The notes: generated by a model from the letters alone, not told the origin. A DNA stretch of 64,000 bases from an uncultured Ruminococcus sp. (GCF_937915125.1 NZ_CALDMP010000033.1:41402-105401); one strand, 5' to 3'; counted from the stretch's first letter, positions 19,007-28,325 are shown. Numbers and translations: made by a program.

Positions 19007-19111
19007 CCTTATCAAGAGTGGTGGAGGAACAGGTCCTGTGAAGCCCGGCAACCGGTTGGCAGTTTTGCCAGAAACGGTGCTAATTCCTGCGGTATAACCG
19101 AGAGATGAGGG
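19007..19111 (+). promoter_or_regulatory. SAM-I (S-box) riboswitch
   Basis: Contains the ordered S-box signatures: TTATCAAGAG with GGTGGAGG, CCTGTGAAGCCCGGCAACC, GGTGCTAATTCC and GAGAGATGAG closing the P1 stem. It binds S-adenosylmethionine and lowers metK expression when SAM is plentiful. It is followed by an intrinsic terminator. Confidence 0.96.
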
Positions 19112-19128
19112 GTTTGTACAAAAAACAC

Positions 19129-19155
19129 GGGCACCCGAATCGGGTGCCTTTTTTG
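19129..19155 (+). terminator. Riboswitch-controlled terminator
   Basis: GGCACCCG/CGGGTGCC stem with a three-base loop and T6, between the S-box and the metK RBS. Expected to form when SAM is bound. Confidence 0.92.
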
Positions 19156-19178
19156 ATAGACCCGAAAGGAGTATTATT

Positions 19179-20360
19179 ATGGCAAGAACGTTATTTACAT
19201 CCGAGTCCGTCACTGAGGGACATCCGGATAAGATCTGCGACCAGATCTCTGACGCTGTGCTGGATGCGATTCTGACACAGGATTCGAAGGCACGTGTGGC
19301 GTGTGAAACAACAACAGCTACCGGCATGGTGCTGTGCATGGGTGAGATCACAACCACTGCAAAGGTGGACATTCCCCAGATTGCCCGGGACGTCATTGTG
19401 GATATCGGCTATGACCGTGCAAAATATGGCTTTGACGGTTATACTTGTTCGGTGCTGCTGGCAATGAACAAGCAATCCCCGGATATTGCAATGGGTGTGA
19501 ATGATGCCATGGAGACCCGGGACGGCGAGACAAAGGAAACTGGTGCCGGCGACCAGGGTATGATGTTTGGCTATGCCTGCGACGAGACAAAGGAACTGAT
19601 GCCTCTGGGAATTTCTCTGTCCCACAAGCTGTGCATGAAGCTGGCGGAACTGCGCAAGGATAATACCTTGCGTTATCTCCGACCGGATGGCAAGGCGCAG
19701 GTGACGGTGGAATACGATGGGGACAAGCCGGTGCGCATTGATACCGTGGTTATTTCCACCCAGCATGCACCAGATGTCAGCATTGAGACCATTCGCCGGG
19801 ATATGATGATCTATGTCATTCCGGATGTGCTGCCGCAGGAACTATTGGACAAAGAGACGAAATATTTCATCAATCCTACCGGACGTTTTGTGGTAGGCGG
19901 TCCTCAGGGAGACAGCGGTCTGACCGGACGGAAGATCATTGTTGACACCTACGGTGGTATGGCAAGACACGGTGGCGGTGCATTCAGCGGCAAGGATCCG
20001 ACAAAGGTAGATCGTTCCGGTGCTTATGCAGCTCGGTATATTGCAAAGAATATTGTGGCTGCCGGAATGGCAAAACGCTGCGAGGTACAGTTGGCATATG
20101 CCATCGGCGTGGCAAATCCGGTTTCTGTTCGGGTGGATACCTTTGGAACAGGTACAGTTTCGGAGGAAACATTGGCAAAAGTGATTCCTCAGGTGTTCCA
20201 GCTGACACCGGACGGTATTATTCAGATGCTGGATCTGCGCAAGCCGCAGTACCGGAAACTGGCGGCTTATGGCCATATGGGTCGTGAAGATCTGGGAGTG
20301 GCATGGGAGCGCCGGGATAAGGTGGACGCACTGAAACAGGCAGTTGCCGCAGCAGAATAA
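19179..20360 (+). CDS. metK: S-adenosylmethionine synthetase
   Basis: 393 residues, normal length. It makes SAM from methionine and ATP in the cytosol. Family motifs: TSESVTEGHPDKICDQISDA at the N-terminus, GAGDQGMMFGYA, and the P-loop-like GGAFSGKDPTKVDRS. RBS AAAGGAG before ATG 19179. Control is by the upstream SAM-I riboswitch. Confidence 0.98.
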   Translation: MARTLFTSESVTEGHPDKICDQISDAVLDAILTQDSKARVACETTTATGMVLCMGEITTTAKVDIPQIARDVIVDIGYDRAKYGFDGYTCSVLLAMNKQSPDIAMGVNDAMETRDGETKETGAGDQGMMFGYACDETKELMPLGISLSHKLCMKLAELRKDNTLRYLRPDGKAQVTVEYDGDKPVRIDTVVISTQHAPDVSIETIRRDMMIYVIPDVLPQELLDKETKYFINPTGRFVVGGPQGDSGLTGRKIIVDTYGGMARHGGGAFSGKDPTKVDRSGAYAARYIAKNIVAAGMAKRCEVQLAYAIGVANPVSVRVDTFGTGTVSEETLAKVIPQVFQLTPDGIIQMLDLRKPQYRKLAAYGHMGREDLGVAWERRDKVDALKQAVAAAE

Positions 20361-20375
20361 TAGACTTCCTGGGGA

Positions 20376-20646
20376 ACTTACGAAGTACCATCTTCCTTGT
20401 CCCTTTCGCATCTGGCTTTGTGCCTCTCCCTTGAAAAACATCAAGTATTCCTGCGGTCGAGTCTCTTTGCCATATGCGAAAATATTCTGCGGAATCTGAC
20501 ACTTTTCTAGTTTCCGAGAAGGTCTAATAGAAAAATACAAAGCAGACAGGGCTTCTCCGAAAAGGGGAAGCCCTTTTGTCAAGCCAAAGCAAATATTGCC
20601 GAATGATGCGACGCAGATGACGGGTAAGCGGGTATTAAGAGGTGCC
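20376..20646. repeat. Degenerate composite of repeat family A with metK terminator
   Basis: 20425-20460 resembles the central family A sequence (CTTGAAAAACATCAAGTATT). 20603-20646 is the left end of family A in inverted orientation (GACGGGTAAGCGGG, AAGAGGTGCC). Between them, 20549-20577 is a hairpin AGGGCTTCTCC/GGGGAAGCCCT with T4 that probably terminates metK. No gene is visible in 20361-20730. Confidence 0.65.
20549..20577 (+). terminator. Probable metK terminator
   Basis: AGGGCTTCTCC/GGGGAAGCCCT stem with T4. Lies inside the degenerate repeat region. Confidence 0.7.
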
Positions 20647-20730
20647 TTGTAATTGATTGAGGCTAAAAATCGGATGCCATGTATTTCTGGGTTTTCCTTG
20701 ACGAAAGCGGTTCGGCGAAATTCGCTCAGA

Positions 20731-22023
20731 TCAGTCTCGGAGCAGTTTCCCGATCTCTTCAACCTGCTGTGCCATGGCGTCTGCTGCTGTTTCCGGGCAG
20801 AATGTGGTATCATAATCATAGATTGCAATGCCGTTCACGTTATCCATATGTAACAGCAATTCCACCTGCCGCTGGGGAATATCCAGATGCTCCTGCCATT
20901 CCCCACTGCCGCTGCCTGCCCAGGTATCTTCCTTTCCTAACTTATGTGTGCCGATTCCGATCACCAGGGAAACATCCTCACAAGTGACCGTTTCCGCCCA
21001 AAGGGCTGCTGTTTCCTCAAATGGTGCCGTCTCGTTTTCAAATCCAAAATATACCTGTGGAATCAACGCGTCACAATACCCCGGCGTACTTGCCCAGCGG
21101 CGCACGTCCGCATACTGACTATCATAATTCCCATGCATGGTTCCCTGGGGACTGATACTCACAATCAGCTGGGCGTCCTCGGCTTTCACGGTATCGTACA
21201 GCTGCTTCACCATGGCATTGGTCTGCTTCAGCCGGAATGCTGACAGATCAGACGCACCGCTTTCCACAAATGCCGCAGTATCAAAGGATGCCTCTGTGGT
21301 GGGGTAAAAATAGTCGTCCAGATGTATCCCATCCACATCATATTGCGTGATGATTTCCTTCACGCCGTCTGCAATAAACTGACGCACCTCCGGATATGCC
21401 GGATTCAGCCACCAGTTATTTCCCACTTTTACCAGATATGTGCCGTTTTTCGTGGGATCATTGTACCACTGTTTAATGATGTAGCAGTCATCCATGGCAG
21501 CCATGGTCTCATCTCCGGGACCTCGCATGGGATTGATCCAGGCGTGGGCGGACAGGTGCAGGGCATGGGCTTCTTCCAACATGATCTCCAGAGGGTCGTA
21601 ACTGATATCTGTATCGGCATAATTGCCCATGGGAAACAGCTCGGAGCGATAATAGGCATCCTGATAGGCACGCACATGGAGATAAACCGTGTTAATGCCC
21701 ATGTCTGCGGCATTCTGAAACCGCTGGCGCATGATCTCCCGGAATTCCGACTCGCTCTTGCCGCTGAGAGTGTCTGCGTAGTCCATGACGGCAAACCACA
21801 TGGCATAGATTGTATCGTAGTTCAGCCGGGTGGAAGATGTGCTGTTATCCGGCGGTGAGGTAGTCCCGCTGGCAACATGCAGCTGTTCCACACTCTGCAC
21901 CTGGTCGGCAATATTCTCGCAGAACAGCGCATTTTCCGGAGATGTACGGTTTGTCCTTGCTGTACAGCCGCAGCAGGAAAACAGCAAACAAAGTGCAAGC
22001 AGAAATCCTGTGATTCTGGACAT
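20731..22023 (-). CDS. GHL10-family lipoprotein (glycosyl hydrolase-like 10)
   Basis: 430 residues. Lipoprotein signal with lipobox FSCCGC. The main domain has the glycosyl hydrolase-like 10 (PF02638) pattern: GINTVYLHVRAYQDAYY, AHAWINPMRG, and DGIHLDDYFYP late in the domain. These extracellular TIM-barrel proteins are thought to act on cell wall or polysaccharide; the reaction is not established. RBS AAGGAGG lies just upstream on the minus strand. Convergent with metK. Confidence 0.85.
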   Translation of the reverse strand: MSRITGFLLALCLLFSCCGCTARTNRTSPENALFCENIADQVQSVEQLHVASGTTSPPDNSTSSTRLNYDTIYAMWFAVMDYADTLSGKSESEFREIMRQRFQNAADMGINTVYLHVRAYQDAYYRSELFPMGNYADTDISYDPLEIMLEEAHALHLSAHAWINPMRGPGDETMAAMDDCYIIKQWYNDPTKNGTYLVKVGNNWWLNPAYPEVRQFIADGVKEIITQYDVDGIHLDDYFYPTTEASFDTAAFVESGASDLSAFRLKQTNAMVKQLYDTVKAEDAQLIVSISPQGTMHGNYDSQYADVRRWASTPGYCDALIPQVYFGFENETAPFEETAALWAETVTCEDVSLVIGIGTHKLGKEDTWAGSGSGEWQEHLDIPQRQVELLLHMDNVNGIAIYDYDTTFCPETAADAMAQQVEEIGKLLRD

Positions 22024-22162
22024 GGTGAACCTCCTTGGAAAGTATCATGTACTCTATTCTATGGAAAAGCCGCTGTTTTCATTCCCACAGGGCGCAGTTA
22101 AGCGAAAAAGTAACGGAAAAAATTGTGGAAATACAGCGAAACACCGAAATGAAAAAAGTACC

Positions 22163-22191
22163 TTGCAAAACAACAGAAAAAATGGTATAAT
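22163..22191 (+). promoter_or_regulatory. Promoter for fhs
   Basis: TTGCAA (22163-22168), 17 bp, TATAAT (22186-22191). Confidence 0.8.
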
Positions 22192-22240
22192 AAAACTATG
22201 TTTTTTATTGCGGAAGAAGCTGTAAAAAGGAGAGATAAAT

Positions 22241-23911
22241 ATGTTGTCAGATATTGAGATCGCACAGAATGCCGAGATGGAACCCATTGGGAAAATCGCC
22301 GCTTCTCTGTCCATTGCCGAAGAGGACATTGAGTATTACGGTCACTATAAGGCAAAGCTGTCTGAAGCACTGTTCCGGAAACTGGACGATCAGCCGGACG
22401 GCAAGCTGATTCTTGTGACGGCAATCAACCCCACTCCTGCTGGTGAGGGTAAGACTACCGTCAGCGTGGGACTGGCAGACGCACTGCATCAGCTGGGCAA
22501 AAAAACCGTTCTCGCCCTGCGTGAGCCGTCCCTTGGCCCGGTGTTCGGCATCAAGGGCGGTGCTGCTGGCGGCGGTTATGCACAGGTCGTGCCCATGGAG
22601 GATATCAACCTGCACTTCACCGGCGATATGCACGCCATTACTGCGGCAAACAATCTGCTCTGTGCCATGCTGGACAACCACATGCAGCAGGGAAATGCAC
22701 TGCGTATTGACCAGCGCCGTGTGATGCTCAAGCGTGTGTTGGACATGAATGACCGTGCCCTGCGGAATATTGTCATTGGTCTGGGCGGAAAAATTGACGG
22801 CGTTCCCAGAAGTGACAGTTTTCAGATCACCGTGGCTTCGGAGGTCATGGCGATTCTGTGCCTGGCATCCGATCTGGCAGATCTGAAGGAACGGCTGGGA
22901 AAAATCCTGGTGGCATATGATCTGGACGGCAATCCCGTCTATGCAAAGGATCTGGGGGCAAACGGTGCTATGACAGCACTGCTGAAGGATGCCTTGAAGC
23001 CCAATCTGGTACAGACGCTGGAGCATACACCGGCACTGATCCACGGCGGTCCTTTTGCCAATATTGCGCACGGCTGTAACTCCCTGCGTGCCACAAAGCT
23101 GGCGCTGAAGCTGGGTGACTACTGCGTCACAGAGGCAGGTTTCGGTTCTGACCTGGGTGCAGAAAAGTTCTTCGATATCAAGTGCCGCTACGGCGGATTG
23201 CAGCCGTCCTGCGTAGTACTGGTGGCAACGGTTCGTGCTCTGAAATACAACGGCGGCGTGCCGAAAACAAAGCTGACAGAGGAAAATCTGGACGCACTGA
23301 GAAAAGGTATCCTGAACCTGCAGGTGCACATTGAGAATATGAAAAAGTACGGTGTTCCGGTGGTCGTAGCCATCAACCGGTTCCAAAGCGATACCGGCGC
23401 AGAGCTTGCTTTTGTAAAGGAATTCTGCGAGGGTCTGGGTGCTGAGGTCGCTATGGCTGAGGTATTCGCTAAGGGCGGTGCAGGCGGCAAGGAACTGGCA
23501 GAAAAGGTTTGCAAGACCATCGAGACAAAGCCGTCCAAATTCCACGTGCTCTACGATACAGACTTGTCTGTGGAGGAAAAGGTGGAGAAGATCGCAAAGG
23601 AAATTTACCGTGCAGACGGTGTGACCTTTACTGCACCGGCGAAGAAGGCTCTGGCACAGATCGAAGCACTGGGTTGCGGTGATCTGCCAGTATGCGTGGC
23701 AAAGACCCAGTATTCCCTGTCCGATGATCCGGCAAAGCTGGGCAAGCCGGAGCACTTCACCGTAACCGTGCGTGACGTGACTCTTTCCAACGGCGCTGGC
23801 TTTATTGTCGTGCTCACAGGCAGTATCATGACCATGCCGGGACTGCCGAAGTCCCCGGCGGCACTGCGCATTGACTGCGACAACGAGGGCAATATTACAG
23901 GTTTGTTCTGA
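22241..23911 (+). CDS. fhs: Formate-tetrahydrofolate ligase
   Basis: 556 residues, family length. It makes 10-formyl-THF from formate, THF and ATP for one-carbon metabolism. The nucleotide motif TPAGEGKTT is present, along with EPSLGPVFGIKGGAAGGG and the C-terminal MTMPGLPKSPAA. RBS AAAAGGAG. It is followed 16 bases later by tsaE. Confidence 0.97.
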   Translation: MLSDIEIAQNAEMEPIGKIAASLSIAEEDIEYYGHYKAKLSEALFRKLDDQPDGKLILVTAINPTPAGEGKTTVSVGLADALHQLGKKTVLALREPSLGPVFGIKGGAAGGGYAQVVPMEDINLHFTGDMHAITAANNLLCAMLDNHMQQGNALRIDQRRVMLKRVLDMNDRALRNIVIGLGGKIDGVPRSDSFQITVASEVMAILCLASDLADLKERLGKILVAYDLDGNPVYAKDLGANGAMTALLKDALKPNLVQTLEHTPALIHGGPFANIAHGCNSLRATKLALKLGDYCVTEAGFGSDLGAEKFFDIKCRYGGLQPSCVVLVATVRALKYNGGVPKTKLTEENLDALRKGILNLQVHIENMKKYGVPVVVAINRFQSDTGAELAFVKEFCEGLGAEVAMAEVFAKGGAGGKELAEKVCKTIETKPSKFHVLYDTDLSVEEKVEKIAKEIYRADGVTFTAPAKKALAQIEALGCGDLPVCVAKTQYSLSDDPAKLGKPEHFTVTVRDVTLSNGAGFIVVLTGSIMTMPGLPKSPAALRIDCDNEGNITGLF

Positions 23912-23927
23912 GAAACGAGGTAGCACT

Positions 23928-24377
23928 ATGGCAAAAGTTGTGGTGACAACAAATGACCCGGCAGAGACCATTGCACTGGCGAAAACCATCGGCGAACGTC
24001 TGCGAGCCGGAGATGTTATCGCCTATTTCGGCGGTCTGGGTGCAGGAAAAACCACCTTTACCCGGGGACTTGCCCAAGGGTTAGGACTGCCGGATGTGGT
24101 ATCCTCGCCCACCTTTGCCATTGTGCAGGAGTATCGCGGTGACGGGCTGCCCCTGTATCATTTTGACATGTACCGCATTGACGGTGGGCTGGATCTGGAA
24201 TCCACCGGGTTCTATGACTACCCTCTGGATGAGGGGGTATTTGCCATTGAGTGGTCGGAAAACATTGCTTCGGAACTCCCGGAAAATGCCATACGGATCA
24301 CCATCCAGCGGCTTTCTGAGACGTCACGGGAGATCACAGTAGAAGGAGATGAGCGGTTTGCGGATCTTGGGAATTGA
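23928..24377 (+). CDS. tsaE: tRNA t6A synthesis ATPase TsaE
   Basis: 149 residues. P-loop ATPase that works with TsaB/TsaD in making t6A37 in ANN-decoding tRNAs. Walker A GGLGAGKTTF, then SPTFAIVQEY and the HFDMYRI phrase are diagnostic. ATG 23928 has the RBS AACGAGGTAG; a longer reading from 23871 would lie within fhs. The 3' end overlaps tsaB by about 20 bases. Confidence 0.95.
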   Translation: MAKVVVTTNDPAETIALAKTIGERLRAGDVIAYFGGLGAGKTTFTRGLAQGLGLPDVVSSPTFAIVQEYRGDGLPLYHFDMYRIDGGLDLESTGFYDYPLDEGVFAIEWSENIASELPENAIRITIQRLSETSREITVEGDERFADLGN

Positions 24378-25044
24378 TACTTCCGGAAAGGTAGCAGCGG
24401 CGGCACTGTATGACGCAGATGCCCAGTGTTTTCTGGCGCAGCAGACGGTATACACGAAGCGTACCCATTCCCAGGTGATCCTGCCTCTGGCAGAACGGAT
24501 GCTGGCGGATACAGGGCTGACCTGGCAGGGAATAGACGGTCTTGCAGTTGCAGACGGCCCTGGTTCCTATACGGGGCTGCGTATTGGCATTGCGGCAGTG
24601 AAAGCAATGGCGTTTGCGCTGCAAATTCCCTGTGTCGGAATCTCTACTCTGGAGGGACTGGCATGGCAGAACTTGTCCTGGCAGGGAATTATTTGCCCGG
24701 TTATGCTGGCGAGACAGTCTCTTGTGTATGCCGGATTGTACCGCAGTGACGGGGAGAAAATGATACTCATGCAGCCGGACGGTATGCTGGAACTGGGCGA
24801 ATTGCAGCAGCTGCTGGAAACGCTGAAAGAACCAGTGCTTCTGACCGGCGATGGGGCAGAATTGCTGAAAACGGCAGAGTGGCTGTCAGTGGGTTCGCCT
24901 GCCCAACGGCTGCAAAACGGTACGGGAATTTGTCTTGCAGCGGCGGCACGCAGCCAGTGGCAAAAGCCGGAGGAACTGATGCCGGAATATTTGCAGCTGG
25001 TAAAGGCAGAGAAGGATTTGCAGGAAAAGCGGAAGACGGAATAA
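24358..25044 (+). CDS. tsaB: tRNA t6A synthesis protein TsaB
   Basis: About 228 residues, ASKHA-fold partner of TsaD. N-terminus RILGIDTS and the mid-sequence VADGPGSYTGLRIG are family hallmarks. I prefer TTG 24358, because it gives the usual N-terminus (M-R-I-L-G-I-D-T-S) and is about 9 bases after GAAGGAG; the ATG at 24349 is only two bases from that RBS. Translation is coupled with tsaE. The window has no tsaD. Confidence 0.94.
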   Translation: MRILGIDTSGKVAAAALYDADAQCFLAQQTVYTKRTHSQVILPLAERMLADTGLTWQGIDGLAVADGPGSYTGLRIGIAAVKAMAFALQIPCVGISTLEGLAWQNLSWQGIICPVMLARQSLVYAGLYRSDGEKMILMQPDGMLELGELQQLLETLKEPVLLTGDGAELLKTAEWLSVGSPAQRLQNGTGICLAAAARSQWQKPEELMPEYLQLVKAEKDLQEKRKTE

Positions 25045-25164
25045 ACTGTTTTCTTTGGTCGAACTATCAAAGGCAACACTGCACAAAATAGGAACAAATG
25101 TAGTTCGCTCTGCACATTCCACTGTATATCAAGTAGATTTTCCGTGTTTCTTCACAAAAACGTC

Positions 25165-25193
25165 TTGCAATAGCAAGAAAAATATGTTATAAT
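25165..25193 (+). promoter_or_regulatory. Promoter for rpiB-upp
   Basis: TTGCAA (25165-25170), 17 bp, TATAAT (25188-25193). Just upstream, 25070-25084 carries GGCAACACTGCACAA, which looks like a remnant end of repeat family B. Confidence 0.8.
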
Positions 25194-25226
25194 AAAACAA
25201 TCATACGACAAAGGAGTCAGATGCAC

Positions 25227-25667
25227 ATGAAAATTTGGATCGGATGCGACCACGCCGGTTTTGATCGGAAGCAGGAAGTCATTGCACTGCTGAAAGAGCG
25301 CAATTTGGAAGTTAAGGACTGCGGCTGCGACGGAGAGCGAACGGATTATCCCGTCATTGCAAAGGCAGTGGGTACAGCAGTGGCATCCCATCCGGGTGAC
25401 ATGGGTATTCTAATCTGCGGCACCGGCATCGGCATGTCCATTGCGGCAAATAAAATTCGCGGTGTCCGTGCGTCCCTGTGTGCAGATGCATTTTCCACAA
25501 AATACACCAGACTGCATAACGATGCCAATGTGATGTGCATGGGTGCTCGTACCCTGGGCAGTGGGCTGGCGCTGGAACTGGTGGAAATTTTTCTGGACAC
25601 TCCCTTTGAGGGCGGCCGGCATGAAACGCGTGTGAATATGATTACAGAATTAGAACAAGAATGGTGA
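25227..25667 (+). CDS. rpiB: Ribose-5-phosphate isomerase B
   Basis: About 146 residues. It interconverts ribose-5-P and ribulose-5-P. Motifs: GCDHAGF, the active-site region ICGTGIGMSIAANK, and HNDANV. ATG 25227 is 10 bases from the AAGGAG; ATG 25221 is an alternative two codons longer. It is followed by upp, giving a ribose-phosphate/PRPP-related pair. Confidence 0.95.
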   Translation: MKIWIGCDHAGFDRKQEVIALLKERNLEVKDCGCDGERTDYPVIAKAVGTAVASHPGDMGILICGTGIGMSIAANKIRGVRASLCADAFSTKYTRLHNDANVMCMGARTLGSGLALELVEIFLDTPFEGGRHETRVNMITELEQEW

Positions 25668-25682
25668 TTGGAGGAAGATATC

Positions 25683-26312
25683 ATGGCAGGAATTCATGTA
25701 GTAGACCATCCGCTGGTACAGCACAAAATTTCGCTGATGCGGGACAAGACAACAGGTGTAAAGGAGTTCCGGGAACTGACTTCTGAGACAGCAATGCTCA
25801 TTTGCTACGAAGCAACACGGGATCTGCCCATGAAAGAAGTAACCATTGAGACCCATCAGGGAATTGCAAAGACAAAGGTGATCTCCGGCAGAAAGCTGGC
25901 ATTTGTACCCATTCTGCGTGCTGGTCTGGGACTCATCGAGGGTGTCACATCCCTGATCCCGGCGGCAAAGATCGGACATATCGGCATTTTCTGCGAACCG
26001 GGTACACACGATGCAGTAAAGTATTATTCCAAGATGCCGGATGATATTGCAGAGCGTGAGGTAATTGTGGTAGATGCTATGCTGGCAACAGGTACATCGG
26101 CAATTGCTGCGATCTCCGATCTAAAGGAAATGGGCGTGAAGAGCGTGAAGTTTCTGTGCCTTCTGGCTTGTCCGGAGGGTCGTGATGCCCTGCTGGCAGC
26201 ACATCCTGACGTGGACATTTATTGCGGCGGCGTAGATGAGACCATTAACGAGGATGGCTATATTGTGCCGGGTCTGGGCGATGCCGGCGACCGTATCTTT
26301 GGAACGAAGTAA
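25683..26312 (+). CDS. upp: Uracil phosphoribosyltransferase
   Basis: 209 residues, typical length. It salvages uracil to UMP using PRPP. HPLVQHKISLMRD near the start and the PRPP loop VVDAMLATGTSA are diagnostic; the C-terminus ends GDAGDRIFGTK. RBS GGAGGAAG. In an operon with rpiB and ends at a bidirectional terminator. Confidence 0.97.
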   Translation: MAGIHVVDHPLVQHKISLMRDKTTGVKEFRELTSETAMLICYEATRDLPMKEVTIETHQGIAKTKVISGRKLAFVPILRAGLGLIEGVTSLIPAAKIGHIGIFCEPGTHDAVKYYSKMPDDIAEREVIVVDAMLATGTSAIAAISDLKEMGVKSVKFLCLLACPEGRDALLAAHPDVDIYCGGVDETINEDGYIVPGLGDAGDRIFGTK

Positions 26313-26336
26313 ATGGTGTTGCCTTTATAAAAGTCA

Positions 26337-26371
26337 AAAACGGGTGAACTTTTTGGGTTCACCCGTTTTCG
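26337..26371. terminator. Bidirectional terminator between upp and the ANTAR gene
   Basis: AAAACGGGTGAAC/GTTCACCCGTTTT stem, A/T-rich on both sides. Serves the converging transcripts. Confidence 0.88.
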
Positions 26372-26426
26372 TTTATATTCGTTTTTTGTGTGAAAAAATA
26401 AACCTTTAAGGAACCAACCATCGAGG

Positions 26427-26999
26427 CTACTCATACTTTGCAATGATCTCCAGCGAAACCTCTTTTCTCGTCCGCCGGGTGTCCATTGCACTTTTTTCAA
26501 TATAGCGGTGGGCTACCTCTTCCGTCATGTTCTGTTCTGTGATCAGCAGGAATTTGGCACGGGACACATACCGCATTTCCTCCAGCTTGGCACGAAGCTT
26601 GTTATTTTCCTTGTTTAGTGCCAGCAGGCGGCGATTGAATGCACAGCCCGTGCGGATCGCCTGAGAGAAAATCGTCTTGTTCAGGGGCTTCGGGACAACG
26701 CAGACCCCATAGTCCATGGTGCGGCTGATCATTTCGTCGGCAACGTCAGCCTTGCAGATGAGGATGATCCCGGCACAGGTGGATTCGCTCAGCTTCAGAG
26801 ACAACTGATAGCCGAATTCGTCCTTTAACGGTGTGTTGATGATAATGAGACTGTAGTCATCGTGGTGGATCATTCGCCGTGCTTCACTACCGCTGGAGAT
26901 GGTAGTAACGGAGCCGCAGCCGCAGGCTTTTAAAAAACTGGTAACGCCGTCCAGCCCTTTATCAGAGCCGGAGATTAGCAGGGTACGTTCTGAATACAC
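26427..26999 (-). CDS. ANTAR-domain response regulator
   Basis: 190 residues. An N-terminal receiver-like domain (about 1-120) is followed by a helix and a C-terminal ANTAR domain (about 130-186: KLEEMRYVSRAKFLLI, then MTEEVAHRYIEKSAMDTRRTR). ANTAR proteins bind two-hexaloop RNA hairpins and stop transcription termination. The receiver has weak acidic residues at the expected phosphorylation site (IIINTP where a D is typical), so it may not be phosphorylated. It lies 42 bases downstream of the GS-like gene on the same strand and is probably co-transcribed. Pairing with GS genes is common in Clostridia. Confidence 0.85.
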   Translation of the reverse strand: MYSERTLLISGSDKGLDGVTSFLKACGCGSVTTISSGSEARRMIHHDDYSLIIINTPLKDEFGYQLSLKLSESTCAGIILICKADVADEMISRTMDYGVCVVPKPLNKTIFSQAIRTGCAFNRRLLALNKENNKLRAKLEEMRYVSRAKFLLITEQNMTEEVAHRYIEKSAMDTRRTRKEVSLEIIAKYE

Positions 27000-27041
27000 C
27001 GTTGTATTCCCTCCTGTTTCTTAATTTGCATGGCGCTTCTC

Positions 27042-28325
27042 TCAAAAATACCGATCGAAGCAAAACGCCTGTGGGTCGTCGGCTGCACGATATGCTTCCA
27101 CTTCTTTCTGCATGGCAGCGGAAAAATCACGGATCAGGGTTTCCGGCAGAATGGAGCGGACGAATTCGCTGTTCTGTGCCAGTTCAATGGATTCCTGTAA
27201 GGAACCGGGCAGCGTTGGAAATGCAGAGGTGTCATTTGCGGCATTCATGGTATCAGTCAATTCCTCGCCCCTTTCAATTCCAGCCATGCCGGCACTCAGC
27301 AGCATCTGGAAGGTAATATATGGGTTGCAGTAGGGATCGGCGGAACGAAATTCAATAGAAGAATCTCTGCCGGGAGAATACAGCAGCTGAATCAGCGGAA
27401 TGCGGTTTTCTTCCGACCAGTTGATATGATTTGGTGCAGCACGGAGTCCGAAACGCTCGTAGGAGTTAACGGTGGGGTTGGAGAACATGGTGAATTCCCG
27501 TACCCGATTGAGAATGCCGGCAATGAAGGCGCGTCCTTCCGGCAGCATGGTCTCGTGGCTTGTACCGAAAATGCTCTTGTCATCCTTTTTTACGCTAATG
27601 GTGATCTTCAGGGCACTGCCGCTGCAATCCGGGAACGGCTTCGGCATAAATGACGCATAGAAGCCGTTCTGGGCAGCAATGGTTTTGACTACGGTTTTAT
27701 AGTGTACCATATTGTCCGCCGCAGTCAGGGGATTGCTGCATGCAAAGTCGATCTCATTCTGTCCGGGACCGTGCTTGTGGCAGGATGTAGTGGGATTCAG
27801 CCCCATTTCATCCAGGGACAGGCAGATCTCACGCCGGGTGTTTTCACACTGATCCAGAGGTGCGACATCCAGATAGCCGCCCTGGTCGCAGGGAATTCGT
27901 GTGGGCTTTCCCTCCATGTCCGTCTCGAACAGGTAGAACTCACAGCGAGTGCCCATTTCACACTGCAAGCCTTGATTCTGGATGGATTTCATCGTCTCAC
28001 GGAGATTGCGGCGCAGATCGCCCTCATAAGGTGTGCCGTCCATGCGGTAAAGGGTGCAGAAGAATCGCACCACACGTCCCGACTGGGGACGCCAGGGCAG
28101 AACAGAGAGGGTAGATGTGTCCGGCTTCAGCAGCAGGTTCTGATGGGAAGCCTCCAGCAGTCCGGTGGCATTGAAGGGAATGCCGTAGGTAATGGCACGG
28201 TGCAGCTCCCGGGGCATGATGGCAATATTTTTCATGTTGCCGAATGTATCGCAAAATGTCATGCGGATAAACTTGACATCATTTTCTTCAATGAATTCTA
28301 ACAGATCTGTCTCAGAAAAAAACAT
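27042..28325 (-). CDS. Glutamine-synthetase-like protein, probably non-catalytic
   Basis: 427 residues, GSI fold throughout: beta-grasp N-domain (1-100) and catalytic domain (about 105-427). Several catalytic positions differ from canonical GSI, by comparison with Salmonella GS from memory. The metal-binding GPEPEFF becomes GTRCEFY; HHEVA-PGQ becomes CHKHGPGQNE (metal Glu to Lys); GSGMHxHxS becomes SGSALKITIS (His to Lys and Thr); NRSALIR becomes NRIPLIQ. The IEFR and NPY parts remain. It may be a regulatory GS homologue or act on another substrate rather than make glutamine. RBS CAGGAGG. Co-transcribed with the ANTAR regulator. Confidence 0.75.
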   Translation of the reverse strand: MFFSETDLLEFIEENDVKFIRMTFCDTFGNMKNIAIMPRELHRAITYGIPFNATGLLEASHQNLLLKPDTSTLSVLPWRPQSGRVVRFFCTLYRMDGTPYEGDLRRNLRETMKSIQNQGLQCEMGTRCEFYLFETDMEGKPTRIPCDQGGYLDVAPLDQCENTRREICLSLDEMGLNPTTSCHKHGPGQNEIDFACSNPLTAADNMVHYKTVVKTIAAQNGFYASFMPKPFPDCSGSALKITISVKKDDKSIFGTSHETMLPEGRAFIAGILNRVREFTMFSNPTVNSYERFGLRAAPNHINWSEENRIPLIQLLYSPGRDSSIEFRSADPYCNPYITFQMLLSAGMAGIERGEELTDTMNAANDTSAFPTLPGSLQESIELAQNSEFVRSILPETLIRDFSAAMQKEVEAYRAADDPQAFCFDRYF

